DNA of 55,602 nucleotides from Burkholderia paludis (GCF_000732615.1 NZ_JPGL01000069.1:1-55602), one strand, 5' to 3'; shown: positions 44,112 through 53,593, counted from the stretch's first letter. Numbers and translations are program-made. The notes: generated from the letters alone by a model not told the origin.

Positions 44112-44476
44112 GGGCGTGTCTCCTTCTTTCCCCTGCAAGCCGTGAGGCCGGGCGTGTGGCCCGTTGTAGATATCGGTCAGGCCAACAGCCTACGCAATCG
44201 CCACGCGCTAGGCGAGAGGGGAGCGTAGAGGGTTCCCTCTGAGGACAGGGTTTCTACGGAAGCCGCGTGGCACGGGGGCGGGCGGTGTGGCCCTGTTTTA
44301 TGGGGACGGTTGGCGCGCGGTGCGTCGCGCACTGGTGGCGGCCCGCGTTTCAAACCGCGGGGGGCGGGAATCGGGGTGCGGGCCGCCCGCGCGGGCGGCC
44401 CGTTGCACGGGGTGGCGCGCCGCGCGGCGCTGGTCGACGCACGCCGGCAGCCGGCGGCGCCGTCCCGCGCGGCTCG
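44112..44476. other. Intergenic stretch with no recognisable gene
   Basis: 365 bp between the desaturase start and the dacB stop. No protein-like frame is seen. AGAGGG-TT-CCCTCT at 44227-44240 is a short palindrome of unknown meaning. The part next to dacB is very GC-rich. Confidence 0.6.
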
Positions 44477-46012
44477 TCAGTGCGCGCCCGCGTAGATCCA
44501 CTCGAGCAGCGTGTCGTGCGCGGCGCGCGCGGCTTCCGCGTGATCGTCGTTGATGAAGCTGACGACGACGTAGCTCTGGCCGTCGGCGCCGGCGACATAG
44601 CCGGCGATCGCGCGCACGTCGCGCAGCGTGCCGGTCTTGATGTGCGCGTTGCCGAGCACGCCGGCGTTGGTGAGGCGGTTCTTCATCGTGCCGTCGATGC
44701 CGGCGATCGGCAGCGAATCGATGAATGCCTGCGCAACGGGGCTCGCGTTCGCGGCCTGCAGCAGCGCGGCGAGCGACAGCGCGCTCACATGCTCTTCGCG
44801 CGACAGCCCCGAGCCGTTCTCGAGCACGAGGTCGGGCATCGCGATGCCGTTCTTCTGCAGGAACGCCTGGATGACCCGGCTCGACTGCTCGGGCGTCGCG
44901 GGCGGCTTGCCGCTGACCGCGCCGATCGTCAGGAACAGGTTGCGCGCCATCACGTTGTTGCTGAACTTGTTGATGTCGTAGACGATGCTGCCGAGCACCG
45001 GGCTGTGATGCACGGCCAGCGGGCGCGCGGTGGTGGGCACCTTGCCTTCGCTCACGGGACCCGCGATCGTGCCGCCGTCCTGCTGCCACAGCGCGAGGAA
45101 GCCGCGTGCGAAGAACGTCGTGTGATCGAGGATCGCGAGGTTGGTCGTGTGCGCGCCGCAGCGCAGCGGATAGTCGCCGGCGAACGATGCGGTCATGATC
45201 CCGCCGCCGCCGTCCGTCAGTGTCGGCCGCGCGGCCGCGGCGGCCGCGCTGCACGAACCGGTGCCTTCGACGAGCTGGTTGTCGACCGACAGGTTCGCGA
45301 GCGGCGGCAGCACGTCGACGGCCACCTTGCCGTCGTCGCCCGGCGTGACGGTGAACGTCACGGCCTTGAACGCATACAGCAGCGGATCGGGGCCGACGTT
45401 GTACGGCGCGCTCGCATCGTCGTCGAACGACGGCAGGTCGCGCGTCGACGGCGCGAAATAGCTCTTGTCGAGCACGAGGCCGCCGGCCACGCGCTTGACG
45501 CCGGCCTTGCGGAGCTTGTCGACGAGGTCGACCAGTTCCTCGGGCACGAGCTTCGGATCGCCGGTGCCCTTGATGTACAGGTTGCCCTGCAACGTGCCGT
45601 CGGGGTCGACCGTGCCGTCCGTGTAGGCGGTCGTGTGCCAGCGGTAGTCGGGACCGAGGATCGACAGGCCCGAGAAGGTCGTCACGAGCTTCATCGTCGA
45701 CGCCGGCAGCATCGGCCGGCTCGCATTCCACGCGATCAGCGGTTCCGGATCGCCGATGCGCTCGACGACGACGCTCATCGCCGACGCCGGCACCTTTGCG
45801 CGCTGCAACGCGACGAGCACGGACGCCGGCAGGCCGGCCGCGCGCGCGGCCGGCGACACGACGGCGGTCTTGTGCGCGTCCTTGTGGGATTTCTTGCGGG
45901 CCTGCGCGGCTGGCGCGAAGGCGAGGGCCGCGCAGGTGGCGATGACGGTGGCCGCGCGCAGGCAGGCGCGGGTGCTGGGGGCAAACCGGGTGGAAAGTTC
46001 GGAAATCGGCAT
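44477..46012 (-). CDS. dacB: D-alanyl-D-alanine carboxypeptidase/endopeptidase (PBP4 type)
   Basis: A 511-residue periplasmic peptidoglycan hydrolase from ATG 46012. The signal region runs to LAFAPAAQA. The penicillin-binding motifs are LPASTMKLVTT (SxxK), KFSNNVMARNL (SxN) and HIKTGTLRDV (KTG). A large insert between SxxK and SxN with FAPSTRDLPSFDD marks the class C PBP4/DacB family. It removes terminal D-Ala and cuts cross-links. It is divergent from the qseB-like regulator. Confidence 0.94.
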   Translation of the reverse strand: MPISELSTRFAPSTRACLRAATVIATCAALAFAPAAQARKKSHKDAHKTAVVSPAARAAGLPASVLVALQRAKVPASAMSVVVERIGDPEPLIAWNASRPMLPASTMKLVTTFSGLSILGPDYRWHTTAYTDGTVDPDGTLQGNLYIKGTGDPKLVPEELVDLVDKLRKAGVKRVAGGLVLDKSYFAPSTRDLPSFDDDASAPYNVGPDPLLYAFKAVTFTVTPGDDGKVAVDVLPPLANLSVDNQLVEGTGSCSAAAAAARPTLTDGGGGIMTASFAGDYPLRCGAHTTNLAILDHTTFFARGFLALWQQDGGTIAGPVSEGKVPTTARPLAVHHSPVLGSIVYDINKFSNNVMARNLFLTIGAVSGKPPATPEQSSRVIQAFLQKNGIAMPDLVLENGSGLSREEHVSALSLAALLQAANASPVAQAFIDSLPIAGIDGTMKNRLTNAGVLGNAHIKTGTLRDVRAIAGYVAGADGQSYVVVSFINDDHAEAARAAHDTLLEWIYAGAH

Positions 46013-46191
46013 GGGCGAATACGGGGGAAGCGCGGGGTTCGGGCAGGGCGCGCGGGGCGCCGAAGCGCCCATTGTAGAGACAAGTCCGGACAGGCCCCTT
46101 GCAATCCACCTTTCTGTTGCATTGCAGAAGCGCCCGCGCGCATCTTTGCCACGGGCATGCCGCGCACGCGATTCGCGGCGCTACAATGATC

Positions 46192-46197
46192 GGCGTG
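46192..46197 (+). promoter_or_regulatory. Candidate -10 of the regulator-kinase-htrA region
   Basis: TACAAT, 30 bp before ATG 46227, in the gap divergent from dacB. No clear -35 is seen. Confidence 0.35.
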
Positions 46198-46226
46198 TTT
46201 GACTCGCCCCATGGATGCCTGTCCCG

Positions 46227-46889
46227 ATGCGGATTCTGCTTGTCGAAGATGATCGAATGATTGCCGAGGGCGTGCGCAAGGCGCTGCGCTCGGACGGCTG
46301 CGCGGTCGACTGGGTGCAGGACGGCGACGCGGCGCTCACCGCGCTCGGCGGCGAGACGTACGACCTGCTGCTGCTCGATCTCGGCCTGCCCAAGCGCGAC
46401 GGGATCGACGTGCTGCGCACGCTGCGCGCGCGCGGCCTGGCGCTGCCGGTGCTGATCGTCACCGCGCGCGACGCGGTCGCCGATCGCGTGAAGGGGCTCG
46501 ACGCGGGCGCCGACGACTACCTCGTCAAGCCGTTCGATCTCGACGAGCTGGGCGCGCGGATGCGCGCGCTGATCCGCCGTCAGGCCGGGCGCAGCGAATC
46601 GCTGATTCGCCACGGCGCGCTGACGCTCGATCCCGCTTCGCACCAGGTGACGCTCGACGGCGCGCCGGTCGCGCTGTCCGCGCGCGAGTTCGCGCTGCTC
46701 GAAGCGCTGCTCGCGCGGCCCGGCGCGGTGTTGTCGAAGAGCCAGCTCGAGGAGAAGATGTACGGCTGGGGCGAGGAGATCGGCAGCAACACGGTCGAGG
46801 TGTACATCCACGCGCTGCGCAAGAAGCTCGGCTCGGACCTGATCCGCAACGTGCGCGGGCTCGGCTACATGGTCGTCAAGGAAAGCTGA
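46227..46889 (+). CDS. OmpR-family response regulator, QseB/PmrA-like
   Basis: A 220-residue regulator from ATG 46227 (ATG 46215 is an alternative). The receiver has EDD at 8-9, phospho-Asp51 in LLLLDLGLPKRDG, and KPFDLDELGARM. The winged-helix domain has LSAREFALLEALLARPGAVLSKSQLEEKMYGWGEEIGSNTVEVYIHALRKKLG, the QseB/PmrA type. It lies 3 bp before the kinase. A PmrA-like box in front of htrA is a likely target. Confidence 0.93.
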   Translation: MRILLVEDDRMIAEGVRKALRSDGCAVDWVQDGDAALTALGGETYDLLLLDLGLPKRDGIDVLRTLRARGLALPVLIVTARDAVADRVKGLDAGADDYLVKPFDLDELGARMRALIRRQAGRSESLIRHGALTLDPASHQVTLDGAPVALSAREFALLEALLARPGAVLSKSQLEEKMYGWGEEIGSNTVEVYIHALRKKLGSDLIRNVRGLGYMVVKES

Positions 46890-46892
46890 CGC

Positions 46893-48239
46893 GTGAGGTC
46901 GATTCGTCATCAATTGCTGATCTGGCTGCTCGCGATCGTCGTCGCGGGCGTGGGCATCGCGGGCTGGCTCATCTATCGGCAGGCGCTCGCCGAGGCGAAC
47001 GAACTGTTCGACTACCAGTTGCAGGAAATCGCCGCGGCGCTGCCGTCCGAGCCCTTCTCGCAGGTGTTCGGCTCGCGCACCAACGGCGACGAAGGCATCG
47101 TGATCCAGATCTGGAACCGCAACGGCGTGCTGATGTACTTCTCGCATCCGCGTGCGCCTATCGCGCCGCGCGCCGAGCTCGGCTTCTCGACCGAGCGCAC
47201 CGACCGCGGCGAATGGCGCGTGTACGGCGCGATCGTCGGCGACAACGTCGTGCAGCTCGCCCAGCCCGTGTCGGTGCGCAACCGCCTCGCGGCGAACGTC
47301 GCGCTGCGCACGCTCTGGCCGCTGATCGTGCTGCTGCCGTTCCTCGGCGCGGCCGTGTGGGTGATCGTCGGGCGCGGGCTTGCGCCGCTGGGCCGCGTGA
47401 CGCGCGCGGTGGAAGCGCGCCGGCCGGAAGCGCTTGATCCGTTGCCCGACGCGCGCCTGCCGCTCGAGGTGCAGCCGCTCGTGCGCGCGCTGAACGGGCT
47501 GCTCGCGCGGCTGTCGGCCGCGCTCGATACACAAAAGGCCTTCGTGGCCGACGCCGCGCACGAACTGCGCACGCCGCTCGCGGCCGTGCAGATCCAGGCG
47601 CAGCTCGTCGCCCGCGCGAAGGACGACGCGTCCCGCCGCGAGGCGGTCGCGGATCTCCAGGACGGCGTCACGCGCGCGACGCGCCTCGCGGAGCAACTGC
47701 TCGCGCTCGCGCGCGCCGAACCGGACGGCGCGACGATGCGCGAGCCGATCGATCTGCAGGCGCTGCTCGCCGAATGCGTGGCCGCCCATGCGCCGCTCGC
47801 GCAGCGCCGCGATATCGATCTCGGCTTCGAGGAGGCGCGTGCGGCGAGCGTCGTCGCGGACGTCGGCGCGCTGCGCGTGATGTTCGGCAACCTGCTCGAC
47901 AACGCGGTGAAGTACACGCCGGACGGCGGCCGCATCGACGTGTCGCTGACCCGCGACGCGGCCGGCCGCGCATGCGTGCAGATCGGCGACAGCGGGCCGG
48001 GCATTCCGGCCGACGAACGCGAGCGCGTGTTCGACCGCTTCTATCGCGACAGCTCCGCGCGGGCGCGCACCGACGTGTCCGGCAGCGGGCTCGGGCTCGC
48101 GATCGTCAAGCGCGTGGCCGCGCAGCAGGGGGCGACGGTGTCGCTCGGCGACGCGGCCGCGGGCGGCCTGCTCGTGAGCGTCGTGTTCCGCGACGCCGAC
48201 CTGCCGGCCCAGGCGCCGCGCGAGCAGGAAGCCGTCTGA
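46893..48239 (+). CDS. Sensor histidine kinase, QseC-like
   Basis: A 448-residue kinase from GTG 46893. The first helix is RHQLLIWLLAIVVAGVGIAGWLIY, then a short periplasmic sensor (ANELFDYQLQEIAAALPSE, QIWNRNGVLMYFSH). The second helix is LWPLIVLLPFLGAAVWVIVGRGLAPL, followed by HAMP. The H-box is FVADAAHELRTPLAAVQIQ, the N-box NLLDNAVKYTPDGG, and the ATP-lid GDSGPGI and GSGLGLAIV. The signal is not known. It pairs with the regulator upstream and precedes htrA. Confidence 0.93.
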   Translation: MRSIRHQLLIWLLAIVVAGVGIAGWLIYRQALAEANELFDYQLQEIAAALPSEPFSQVFGSRTNGDEGIVIQIWNRNGVLMYFSHPRAPIAPRAELGFSTERTDRGEWRVYGAIVGDNVVQLAQPVSVRNRLAANVALRTLWPLIVLLPFLGAAVWVIVGRGLAPLGRVTRAVEARRPEALDPLPDARLPLEVQPLVRALNGLLARLSAALDTQKAFVADAAHELRTPLAAVQIQAQLVARAKDDASRREAVADLQDGVTRATRLAEQLLALARAEPDGATMREPIDLQALLAECVAAHAPLAQRRDIDLGFEEARAASVVADVGALRVMFGNLLDNAVKYTPDGGRIDVSLTRDAAGRACVQIGDSGPGIPADERERVFDRFYRDSSARARTDVSGSGLGLAIVKRVAAQQGATVSLGDAAAGGLLVSVVFRDADLPAQAPREQEAV

Positions 48240-48402
48240 CGGGAGCGCCGGGCGGTGGCCCGGAGCCTGTGCGCGCGAAGGGCGGGCCAGCCGCACGGAT
48301 GAATCGTTCCGGGCAGCGGAGCGCGCCTGGCACCGCGGCCGGCAACGCGCGTTCGCGAGCCCGTTGTGCGCGCGAGCCGGCCCTGAGCTTCGCTCAAGGC
48401 TG

Positions 48403-48419
48403 ATTAAGCCTCCTTTAAG
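48403..48419 (+). promoter_or_regulatory. PmrA-like operator in front of htrA
   Basis: ATTAAG-CCTCC-TTTAAG is a pair of hexamers in direct repeat with 5-bp spacing, the layout of PmrA/QseB-family binding sites. It lies 44 bp before the htrA ATG and right after the kinase gene. Confidence 0.6.
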
Positions 48420-48462
48420 TCAGGGTCGTTACGCTGCATTCCAACAAAGAGGAGGTCCTACG

Positions 48463-49947
48463 ATGAACACCCGATTCCTTGCGCGCGGCGCCGTCGCGGT
48501 CGCCGTGGCGGCTGCCCTGTCCGCTGGCTACGTCGCCGGCACCCGCCGCGCCGATCCGCAGATCATCACGCCCGCGCAGGCCGCCGCGCTGATGCCGGCC
48601 GAAGCGGCCGCCAAGACCGGCATCCCCGATTTCTCCGGGCTCGTCGAGACCTACGGCCCGGCGGTCGTGAACATCAGCGCGAAGCACGTCGTGAAGCAGG
48701 TGTCGCGGCGCGTGCCGCAGCCGCAACTGCCGATCGATCCGAGCGACCCGTTCTACCAGTTCTTCAAGCACTTCTACGGCCAGGTGCCGGGGATGGGCGG
48801 CGACGCGCAGCAGGACGACCAGCCGAGCGCGAGCCTCGGTTCGGGGTTCGTGATCAGTTCCGATGGCTACATCCTCACCAATGCGCACGTGATCGACGGC
48901 GCGAACGTCGTCACGGTCAAGCTGACCGACAAGCGCGAATACCGGGCGAAGGTTGTCGGCTCCGACAAGCAGTCCGACGTCGCGGTGCTGAAGATCGACG
49001 CGAGCGGCCTGCCGACCGTGAAGATCGGCGATCCGGGCCAGAGCAAGGTCGGCCAGTGGGTCGTCGCGATCGGTTCGCCGTACGGCTTCGACAACACGGT
49101 CACGTCGGGCATCATCAGCGCGAAGTCGCGTGCGCTGCCGGACGAGAACTACACGCCGTTCATCCAGACCGACGTGCCGGTGAACCCCGGCAACTCGGGC
49201 GGCCCGCTGTTCAACCTGCAGGGCGAGGTGATCGGCATCAACTCGATGATCTACTCGCAGACGGGCGGCTTCCAGGGCCTGTCGTTCGCGATCCCGATCA
49301 ACGAGGCGATCAAGGTGAAGGACGAGCTCGTGAAGACCGGGCACGTGAGTCGCGGCCGTCTCGGCGTCGCCGTGCAGGGGCTGAACCAGACGCTCGCGAG
49401 TTCGTTCGGGCTGCAGAAGCCGGACGGCGCGCTCGTCAGCTCGGTCGATCCGAACGGCCCGGCCGCGAAGGCGGGCCTGCAACCGGGTGACGTGATCCTG
49501 TCGGTCAACGGCTCGCCGGTCGCCGATTCGACGTCGCTGCCCGCGCAGATCGCGAACCTGAAGCCGGGTTCGAAGGCCGATCTGCAGATCTGGCGCGACA
49601 AGTCGAAGAAGTCGGTCAGCGTGACGCTCGGCGCGATGGCCGACGCGAAGCTGGCGTCGAACGACGGCGGGCCGGTCGAGCAGGGGCGCCTGGGTGTCGC
49701 GGTGCGGCCGCTGTCGCCGCAGGAGCGCAGTGCCGACAACCTGTCGCACGGGCTGATCGTGCAGCAGGCCGGCGGGCCGGCCGCCAACGCGGGCATCCAG
49801 CCCGGCGACGTGATCCTCGCGGTCAACGGCCGCCCGGTCACGAGCCCCGAGCAGTTGCGCGATGCGGTCAAGAACGCGGGCGACAGCCTGGCGTTGCTGA
49901 TCCAGCGCGATAATGCCCAGATCTTCGTGCCGGTCGACCTGAGCTGA
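48463..49947 (+). CDS. htrA: Periplasmic serine protease HtrA (DegP/MucD type)
   Basis: A 494-residue envelope-stress protease/chaperone from ATG 48463, preceded by AGGAGGTCC. After the N-terminal anchor or signal (FLARGAVAVAVAAALSAGYVAG) the trypsin-like domain has the triad His in ILTNAHVIDG, Asp in KQSDVAVLKI and Ser in PGNSGGPLFN. Two PDZ domains follow (GRLGVAVQGLNQTL and GRLGVAVRPLSPQER). The length is normal for MucD. In Burkholderia cenocepacia an htrA beside a two-component system is known to support growth under stress. Confidence 0.95.
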   Translation: MNTRFLARGAVAVAVAAALSAGYVAGTRRADPQIITPAQAAALMPAEAAAKTGIPDFSGLVETYGPAVVNISAKHVVKQVSRRVPQPQLPIDPSDPFYQFFKHFYGQVPGMGGDAQQDDQPSASLGSGFVISSDGYILTNAHVIDGANVVTVKLTDKREYRAKVVGSDKQSDVAVLKIDASGLPTVKIGDPGQSKVGQWVVAIGSPYGFDNTVTSGIISAKSRALPDENYTPFIQTDVPVNPGNSGGPLFNLQGEVIGINSMIYSQTGGFQGLSFAIPINEAIKVKDELVKTGHVSRGRLGVAVQGLNQTLASSFGLQKPDGALVSSVDPNGPAAKAGLQPGDVILSVNGSPVADSTSLPAQIANLKPGSKADLQIWRDKSKKSVSVTLGAMADAKLASNDGGPVEQGRLGVAVRPLSPQERSADNLSHGLIVQQAGGPAANAGIQPGDVILAVNGRPVTSPEQLRDAVKNAGDSLALLIQRDNAQIFVPVDLS

Positions 49948-50022
49948 CCGGCCACGACGGGCGCCGCCGTTCGTTCGCGCGGCGCCGCGCCCGGCCCATG
50001 TTCCGACCCCAAGGAGAGAGCC

Positions 50023-50457
50023 ATGCACCATCTACGCAACGTGTCCCGATTTGCCGTCGCCGCGGCCCTGGCCGCCGGCCTCGCAGCCGGGGCGACCGGC
50101 GCGTACGCGCAGGACGGCTTGCCTGCCGCACGCCAGCAGGGCGACGTCAGCTTCGTGTCCGGCGGCGTCGGGCAGGACGAGTCGACGGCCTTCCAGCGCA
50201 ACGAATCGAAGTGGCCGCTGGCGCTGCGCTTCACCGGCAAGGGTGGCGAGTTCCTGGCCGACGTTCACGTGCGGATCGTCGACGGCAAGGGCGCCGACGT
50301 GCTGAAAACCGACGCGCGCGGGCCGTACATGCTCGTGAAGGTGCCGCCGGGGCGTTACACGGTGCATGCGTCGTATCAGGGCAACGATGAATCGCACGCC
50401 GTCACGGTCGGGGCGAAGGGCGGCACGAAAACCGCGTTCCAGTGGAGCGCGCAGTAG
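50023..50457 (+). CDS. Exported protein with carboxypeptidase regulatory-like domain
   Basis: A 144-residue protein with signal peptide ending AGATGAYAQ. The mature part has a seven-stranded beta fold pattern (FLADVHVRIVDGKGADVLKTDARGPYMLVKVPPGRYTVHASYQGNDE), typical of carboxypeptidase regulatory-like domains. AAGGAGAGA precedes the ATG. It is probably periplasmic; the function is unknown. Confidence 0.85.
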   Translation: MHHLRNVSRFAVAAALAAGLAAGATGAYAQDGLPAARQQGDVSFVSGGVGQDESTAFQRNESKWPLALRFTGKGGEFLADVHVRIVDGKGADVLKTDARGPYMLVKVPPGRYTVHASYQGNDESHAVTVGAKGGTKTAFQWSAQ

Positions 50458-50516
50458 CCTGCTATCTGCGGCCCCGGCCCGGGTCGCGCATTCGGACGAA
50501 GTTTCGCCCATAATGA

Positions 50517-50543
50517 AGCCACGGCACCCTGCCGTGGCTTTTT
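50517..50543 (+). terminator. Terminator after the exported-protein gene
   Basis: AGCCACGGCA and TGCCGTGGCT pair around CCC, then a T-run of five. It lies 60 bp after the stop. Confidence 0.9.
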
Positions 50544-50590
50544 CGTTTCCTGCGCCCGGCCTGCCCGCCGGGCCGCCCGAAGGAGAAACG

Positions 50591-50950
50591 ATGTCCGATG
50601 CCGCCGATCCTCGACTCGAAATCGTGCCGAACCGCCATCGCGTGCGCGTGATCCATCGCGGCATCACGTACGCCGATTCGCATGGCGCGCTGACCGTGCG
50701 CGAATCCGGACTGCCGGACATCCACTACCTGCCGCGTCGCGACGTCAACATGCGCCGGCTCGTGAAATCGGCCATCACGACGACCTGTCCGTTCAGGGGG
50801 CAGGCCGTGCACTTCGATTTGCAGACGGAAGACGGCGTGATCGAGCGCGCCGCATGGAGTTACGAGGAACCGGAGGGGGCGGCGTCCGCGCTCGCGCACT
50901 ACGTCGCCTTCGATGTCGCACGGATCGACAGTCTCGTCGAGACGTCCTGA
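50591..50950 (+). CDS. DUF427 family protein
   Basis: A 119-residue protein from ATG 50591 behind AAGGAGAAACG. The family pattern is clear: VRVIHRGITYADSHGALTVRESGLPDIHYLPRRDV, TTCPFRGQAVHFDL, then WSYEEP and ALAHYVAFDVARID. DUF427 proteins are small beta-rich proteins of unknown role. The next gene follows after 28 bp. Confidence 0.9.
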   Translation: MSDAADPRLEIVPNRHRVRVIHRGITYADSHGALTVRESGLPDIHYLPRRDVNMRRLVKSAITTTCPFRGQAVHFDLQTEDGVIERAAWSYEEPEGAASALAHYVAFDVARIDSLVETS

Positions 50951-50978
50951 TGCGGCGCGCGTTCATCGGGGAGGCGTC

Positions 50979-51683
50979 ATGGAACTGAACGACACGTTAC
51001 GCGTACCGCTCGCGCCGCTTGTCGTGCGGGAGGCTTTCGAGGATCTCGCATTGCTGCGGGCGAGCTTCGACCATTGCGAATCGTTCGCGAAGCTGGCGCA
51101 CGGCGAGTTCGCGCTGACGATCACGGTGCCGCTCGGCCCGTTGCGTGCCCGCTACGACGTGCGGGCGCATGCGGCCGCCGAACGGGACGACGCGCAAGGG
51201 CAGCCGCGCCGCGTGATCAATTTCAAGGCGCGGGCCGATGGCCTCGGCGCGCTGCGCGGCCAGGTCGAGCTCGTGCTGATGCCGGATGACGACGCGGACG
51301 CGACGCGTCTGTCGTACGTGGTCTGGGCGACGGCGAGCGGACCGCTCGCGGAGCTGCCCGGGCGGCAGATCGACAACGCGCTGCGCGAATGGACCGACGA
51401 TTTCTTCCGTGAATTCTGCGCGGTCGTGCAGGCGAAGCACGGTCTCGCGCCGAATCGCGCGCGCTCGGCCGCGCACCGGCGCCAGCATGTGTTCCTGCGG
51501 CCGGCGTCGCTGATGGCCGCGACGAAGCGTCCGCTGCCGCATCTCGGCGGCGCGCTGACCGGGCGCGCGGCCAGCGCGCTCCCGCATCGCGGTTCCGGTA
51601 CGGTGCCCGTGTGGGCGTGGGCCGCGATGATCGTGTTCGTCGCGCTGCTGCTTTACGCGACGCGCTGGATCAACGGCGGCTGA
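50979..51683 (+). CDS. SRPBCC/CoxG-like protein with C-terminal membrane anchor
   Basis: A 234-residue protein from ATG 50979. Residues 1 to about 150 resemble the SRPBCC/CoxG lipid-binding fold (VREAFEDLALLRASFDHCESFAKLAHGEFALTITVPLGPL, VELVLMPDDDADATRLSYVVWATASGPLAELPGRQIDNAL). A basic linker follows, then a tail helix (VWAWAAMIVFVALLLYATRWI). CoxG is an accessory protein of CO dehydrogenase, but no cox genes are here, so the role is unknown. Confidence 0.85.
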   Translation: MELNDTLRVPLAPLVVREAFEDLALLRASFDHCESFAKLAHGEFALTITVPLGPLRARYDVRAHAAAERDDAQGQPRRVINFKARADGLGALRGQVELVLMPDDDADATRLSYVVWATASGPLAELPGRQIDNALREWTDDFFREFCAVVQAKHGLAPNRARSAAHRRQHVFLRPASLMAATKRPLPHLGGALTGRAASALPHRGSGTVPVWAWAAMIVFVALLLYATRWINGG

Positions 51684-51754
51684 GCCGCCGCCCCGTTCGG
51701 CCGCCGGCGCTGCTTCACGGCCTGCCCGTTGCGCCGTTGTTCGCGGAGCGGGCG

Positions 51755-52762
51755 CTAGCGTCCTGCCTCGGCGCCGCTTCCGGCGCCGCGAAATTCCCTT
51801 CGATACGCGGACGGCGACGTGCCGAGCGCGCCCGCGAAATGCTGGCGCAGCGACACGCTCGATCCGTACCCGGCCGCCTGCGCGATCGCGTCGATCGATT
51901 GTCCGGTGGTTTCCAGCAGGTGTTGCGCGCGTGCGAGCCGTTCGGCCTGCAGCCATGCGGTGACGGTCGTGCCGGTCGCCTGGCGGAAGTGCCGCGTGAA
52001 CGTGCGCCGGCTCATCAGCACGCGTTCGGCGAGCGAATCGACGCTGTGCGCGGTATCGAGGCGTGCGCGCACCCAGTCGAGCAGGCCCGCGAGCCGTGCG
52101 TCGCGCGGGTGCGCGGCAACCGGCTGCGGCACGTATTGGGCCTGCCCGCCCTGGCGGTGCGGCGGGATCACGAGACGGCGCGCGATCTGGTTCGCGGCGT
52201 CGGAGCCGAAGCGCCGCCGCACGACGTGCAGGCAGCAGTCGAGCCCCGCGGCCGTGCCGGCCGACGTCATCAGGTTGCCGTCGTCCACGTACAGCACGTC
52301 CGGATCGAGCTTCACGCGCGGAAAGCGCTGCGCGAAGTCGTCGGCCCAGGCCCAGTGCGTGGTGGCCGGGCGGCCGTCGAGCAGGCCGGCGGCGGCGAGC
52401 ACGTAAGCGCCCAGGCACAGCCCGACGAGTTGCGCGCCACGGGCGGCAACCGCGCGGACGGCGTCGAGCAGCTCGTCGGGCGGCGCTTCGTCCGGGTCGC
52501 GCCACGCGGGCACGATGACGATATCCGCGTCGTCGAGCCCGTCGAGGCCGTACGGCGCGGTGATCGTGAAGCCGCCCGTCGTCGACAGCGGGCCGCGCTC
52601 GGCCGAGCAGACGCGGAATTCGAATACGGGCGACGCGGCCGCGTCGCGCTCCTTGCCGAACACGACGGACGGCACCGACAGGTGGAACGGACTGACGCCG
52701 TCGTACGCGATCACGGCGACGACGGTCGGGCGGGGCGGGGCGGGCGGGACGGCGGCGGCCAT
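51755..52762 (-). CDS. GlxA family transcriptional regulator
   Basis: A 335-residue regulator. An N-terminal DJ-1/PfpI-like domain (VVAVIAYDGVSPFHLSVPSVVFG, ADIVIVPAWRDP, VGLCLGAYVLAAAGLLDGRPATTHW) precedes an AraC-type DNA-binding domain of two helix-turn-helices (SLAERVLMSRRTFTRHFRQATGTTVTAWLQAERL, SIDAIAQAAGYGSSVSLRQHF). The Cys in GLCLGAY sits at the usual nucleophile-elbow position. It is divergent from the cysteine hydrolase gene, its likely target. Confidence 0.92.
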   Translation of the reverse strand: MAAAVPPAPPRPTVVAVIAYDGVSPFHLSVPSVVFGKERDAAASPVFEFRVCSAERGPLSTTGGFTITAPYGLDGLDDADIVIVPAWRDPDEAPPDELLDAVRAVAARGAQLVGLCLGAYVLAAAGLLDGRPATTHWAWADDFAQRFPRVKLDPDVLYVDDGNLMTSAGTAAGLDCCLHVVRRRFGSDAANQIARRLVIPPHRQGGQAQYVPQPVAAHPRDARLAGLLDWVRARLDTAHSVDSLAERVLMSRRTFTRHFRQATGTTVTAWLQAERLARAQHLLETTGQSIDAIAQAAGYGSSVSLRQHFAGALGTSPSAYRREFRGAGSGAEAGR

Positions 52763-52915
52763 GGCGGGCTCCGGAATGGCGATGGCCCGATTCTATCGAA
52801 GAATGGCTATCGGGCCACTGTCCGCGTGGGCGACGCGGCCCGACAATGCATCGCATCGCGCGGCTGGCCGTCCCGTCCCGGGGCGGCGCCGCGCTCCACC
52901 GACCCGGAGCCCGCC

Positions 52916-53593
52916 ATGTCGAACGCCGTCCCGCATCCCGCCTCTCAATCCGCCTCCCGTCCCGCCGCCCGCCGGGCGCTGATCGTGATCGACGTCCAGA
53001 ACGAATACGTGACGGGCAACCTGCCGATCGAGTATCCGCCGCTCGACGTGTCGCTCGCGAACATCGGCCGCGCGATCGATGCCGCGCATGCGGCCGGCGT
53101 GCCGGTGATCGTCGTCCAGCACGTCGCGCCGGCCGGCGCACCGATCTTCGCGCCCGGTTCCGACGGCGCCGCGCTGCATGCGGTGGTCGCCAGCCGGCCG
53201 TATGCACATCTGATCGAGAAGTCGCAGGCGAGCGCGTTTGCGGGGACCGATCTGGCCGCGTGGCTCGACGCGCACGGTGTCGACACGCTGGCGGTGACCG
53301 GCTACATGACGCACAACTGCAATGCATCGACGGTCTATCACGCGGCACACGCGGCGTTGAAGGTCGAATACCTGAACGACGCGACGGGCGCGCTGCCGTA
53401 CGAGAACGAAGCGGGCGCGGCGAGCGCCGAGGAGATTCACCGCGCGTACGCGGTGGTGTTCCAGTCGAATTTTGCCGCCGTGATGTCGACCGACGCGTGG
53501 ATCGCCGGACTGGCCGGCGCGCCGATGCCGCAGTGCGATTCGGTGGTCGCGTCGAACGGGCGGGCCCGCGAGCGGCGCGTGAAGGCGGCCTGA
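52916..53593 (+). CDS. Cysteine hydrolase, isochorismatase family
   Basis: A 225-residue hydrolase from ATG 52916. ALIVIDVQNEYVTGNLPI supplies the first Asp, VIEKSQASAFAGTDL-like sequence the Lys, and VTGYMTHNCNASTVYHAAH the Cys; this is the Asp-Lys-Cys triad of the family. Substrates are small amides or enol ethers, unknown here. It is divergent from the GlxA-type regulator and convergent with bpeR. Confidence 0.92.
   Translation: MSNAVPHPASQSASRPAARRALIVIDVQNEYVTGNLPIEYPPLDVSLANIGRAIDAAHAAGVPVIVVQHVAPAGAPIFAPGSDGAALHAVVASRPYAHLIEKSQASAFAGTDLAAWLDAHGVDTLAVTGYMTHNCNASTVYHAAHAALKVEYLNDATGALPYENEAGAASAEEIHRAYAVVFQSNFAAVMSTDAWIAGLAGAPMPQCDSVVASNGRARERRVKAA

Noticed and set aside
44227..44240. 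Operator for the desaturase gene
   Set aside because: The AGAGGG-TT-CCCTCT palindrome is short, lies over 110 bp upstream, and has no second copy or known regulator to match.
44298..48296. A 1332-residue open frame on the minus strand
   Set aside because: It spans dacB, the two-component system and their gap in the wrong frame. The real genes have full motif sets.
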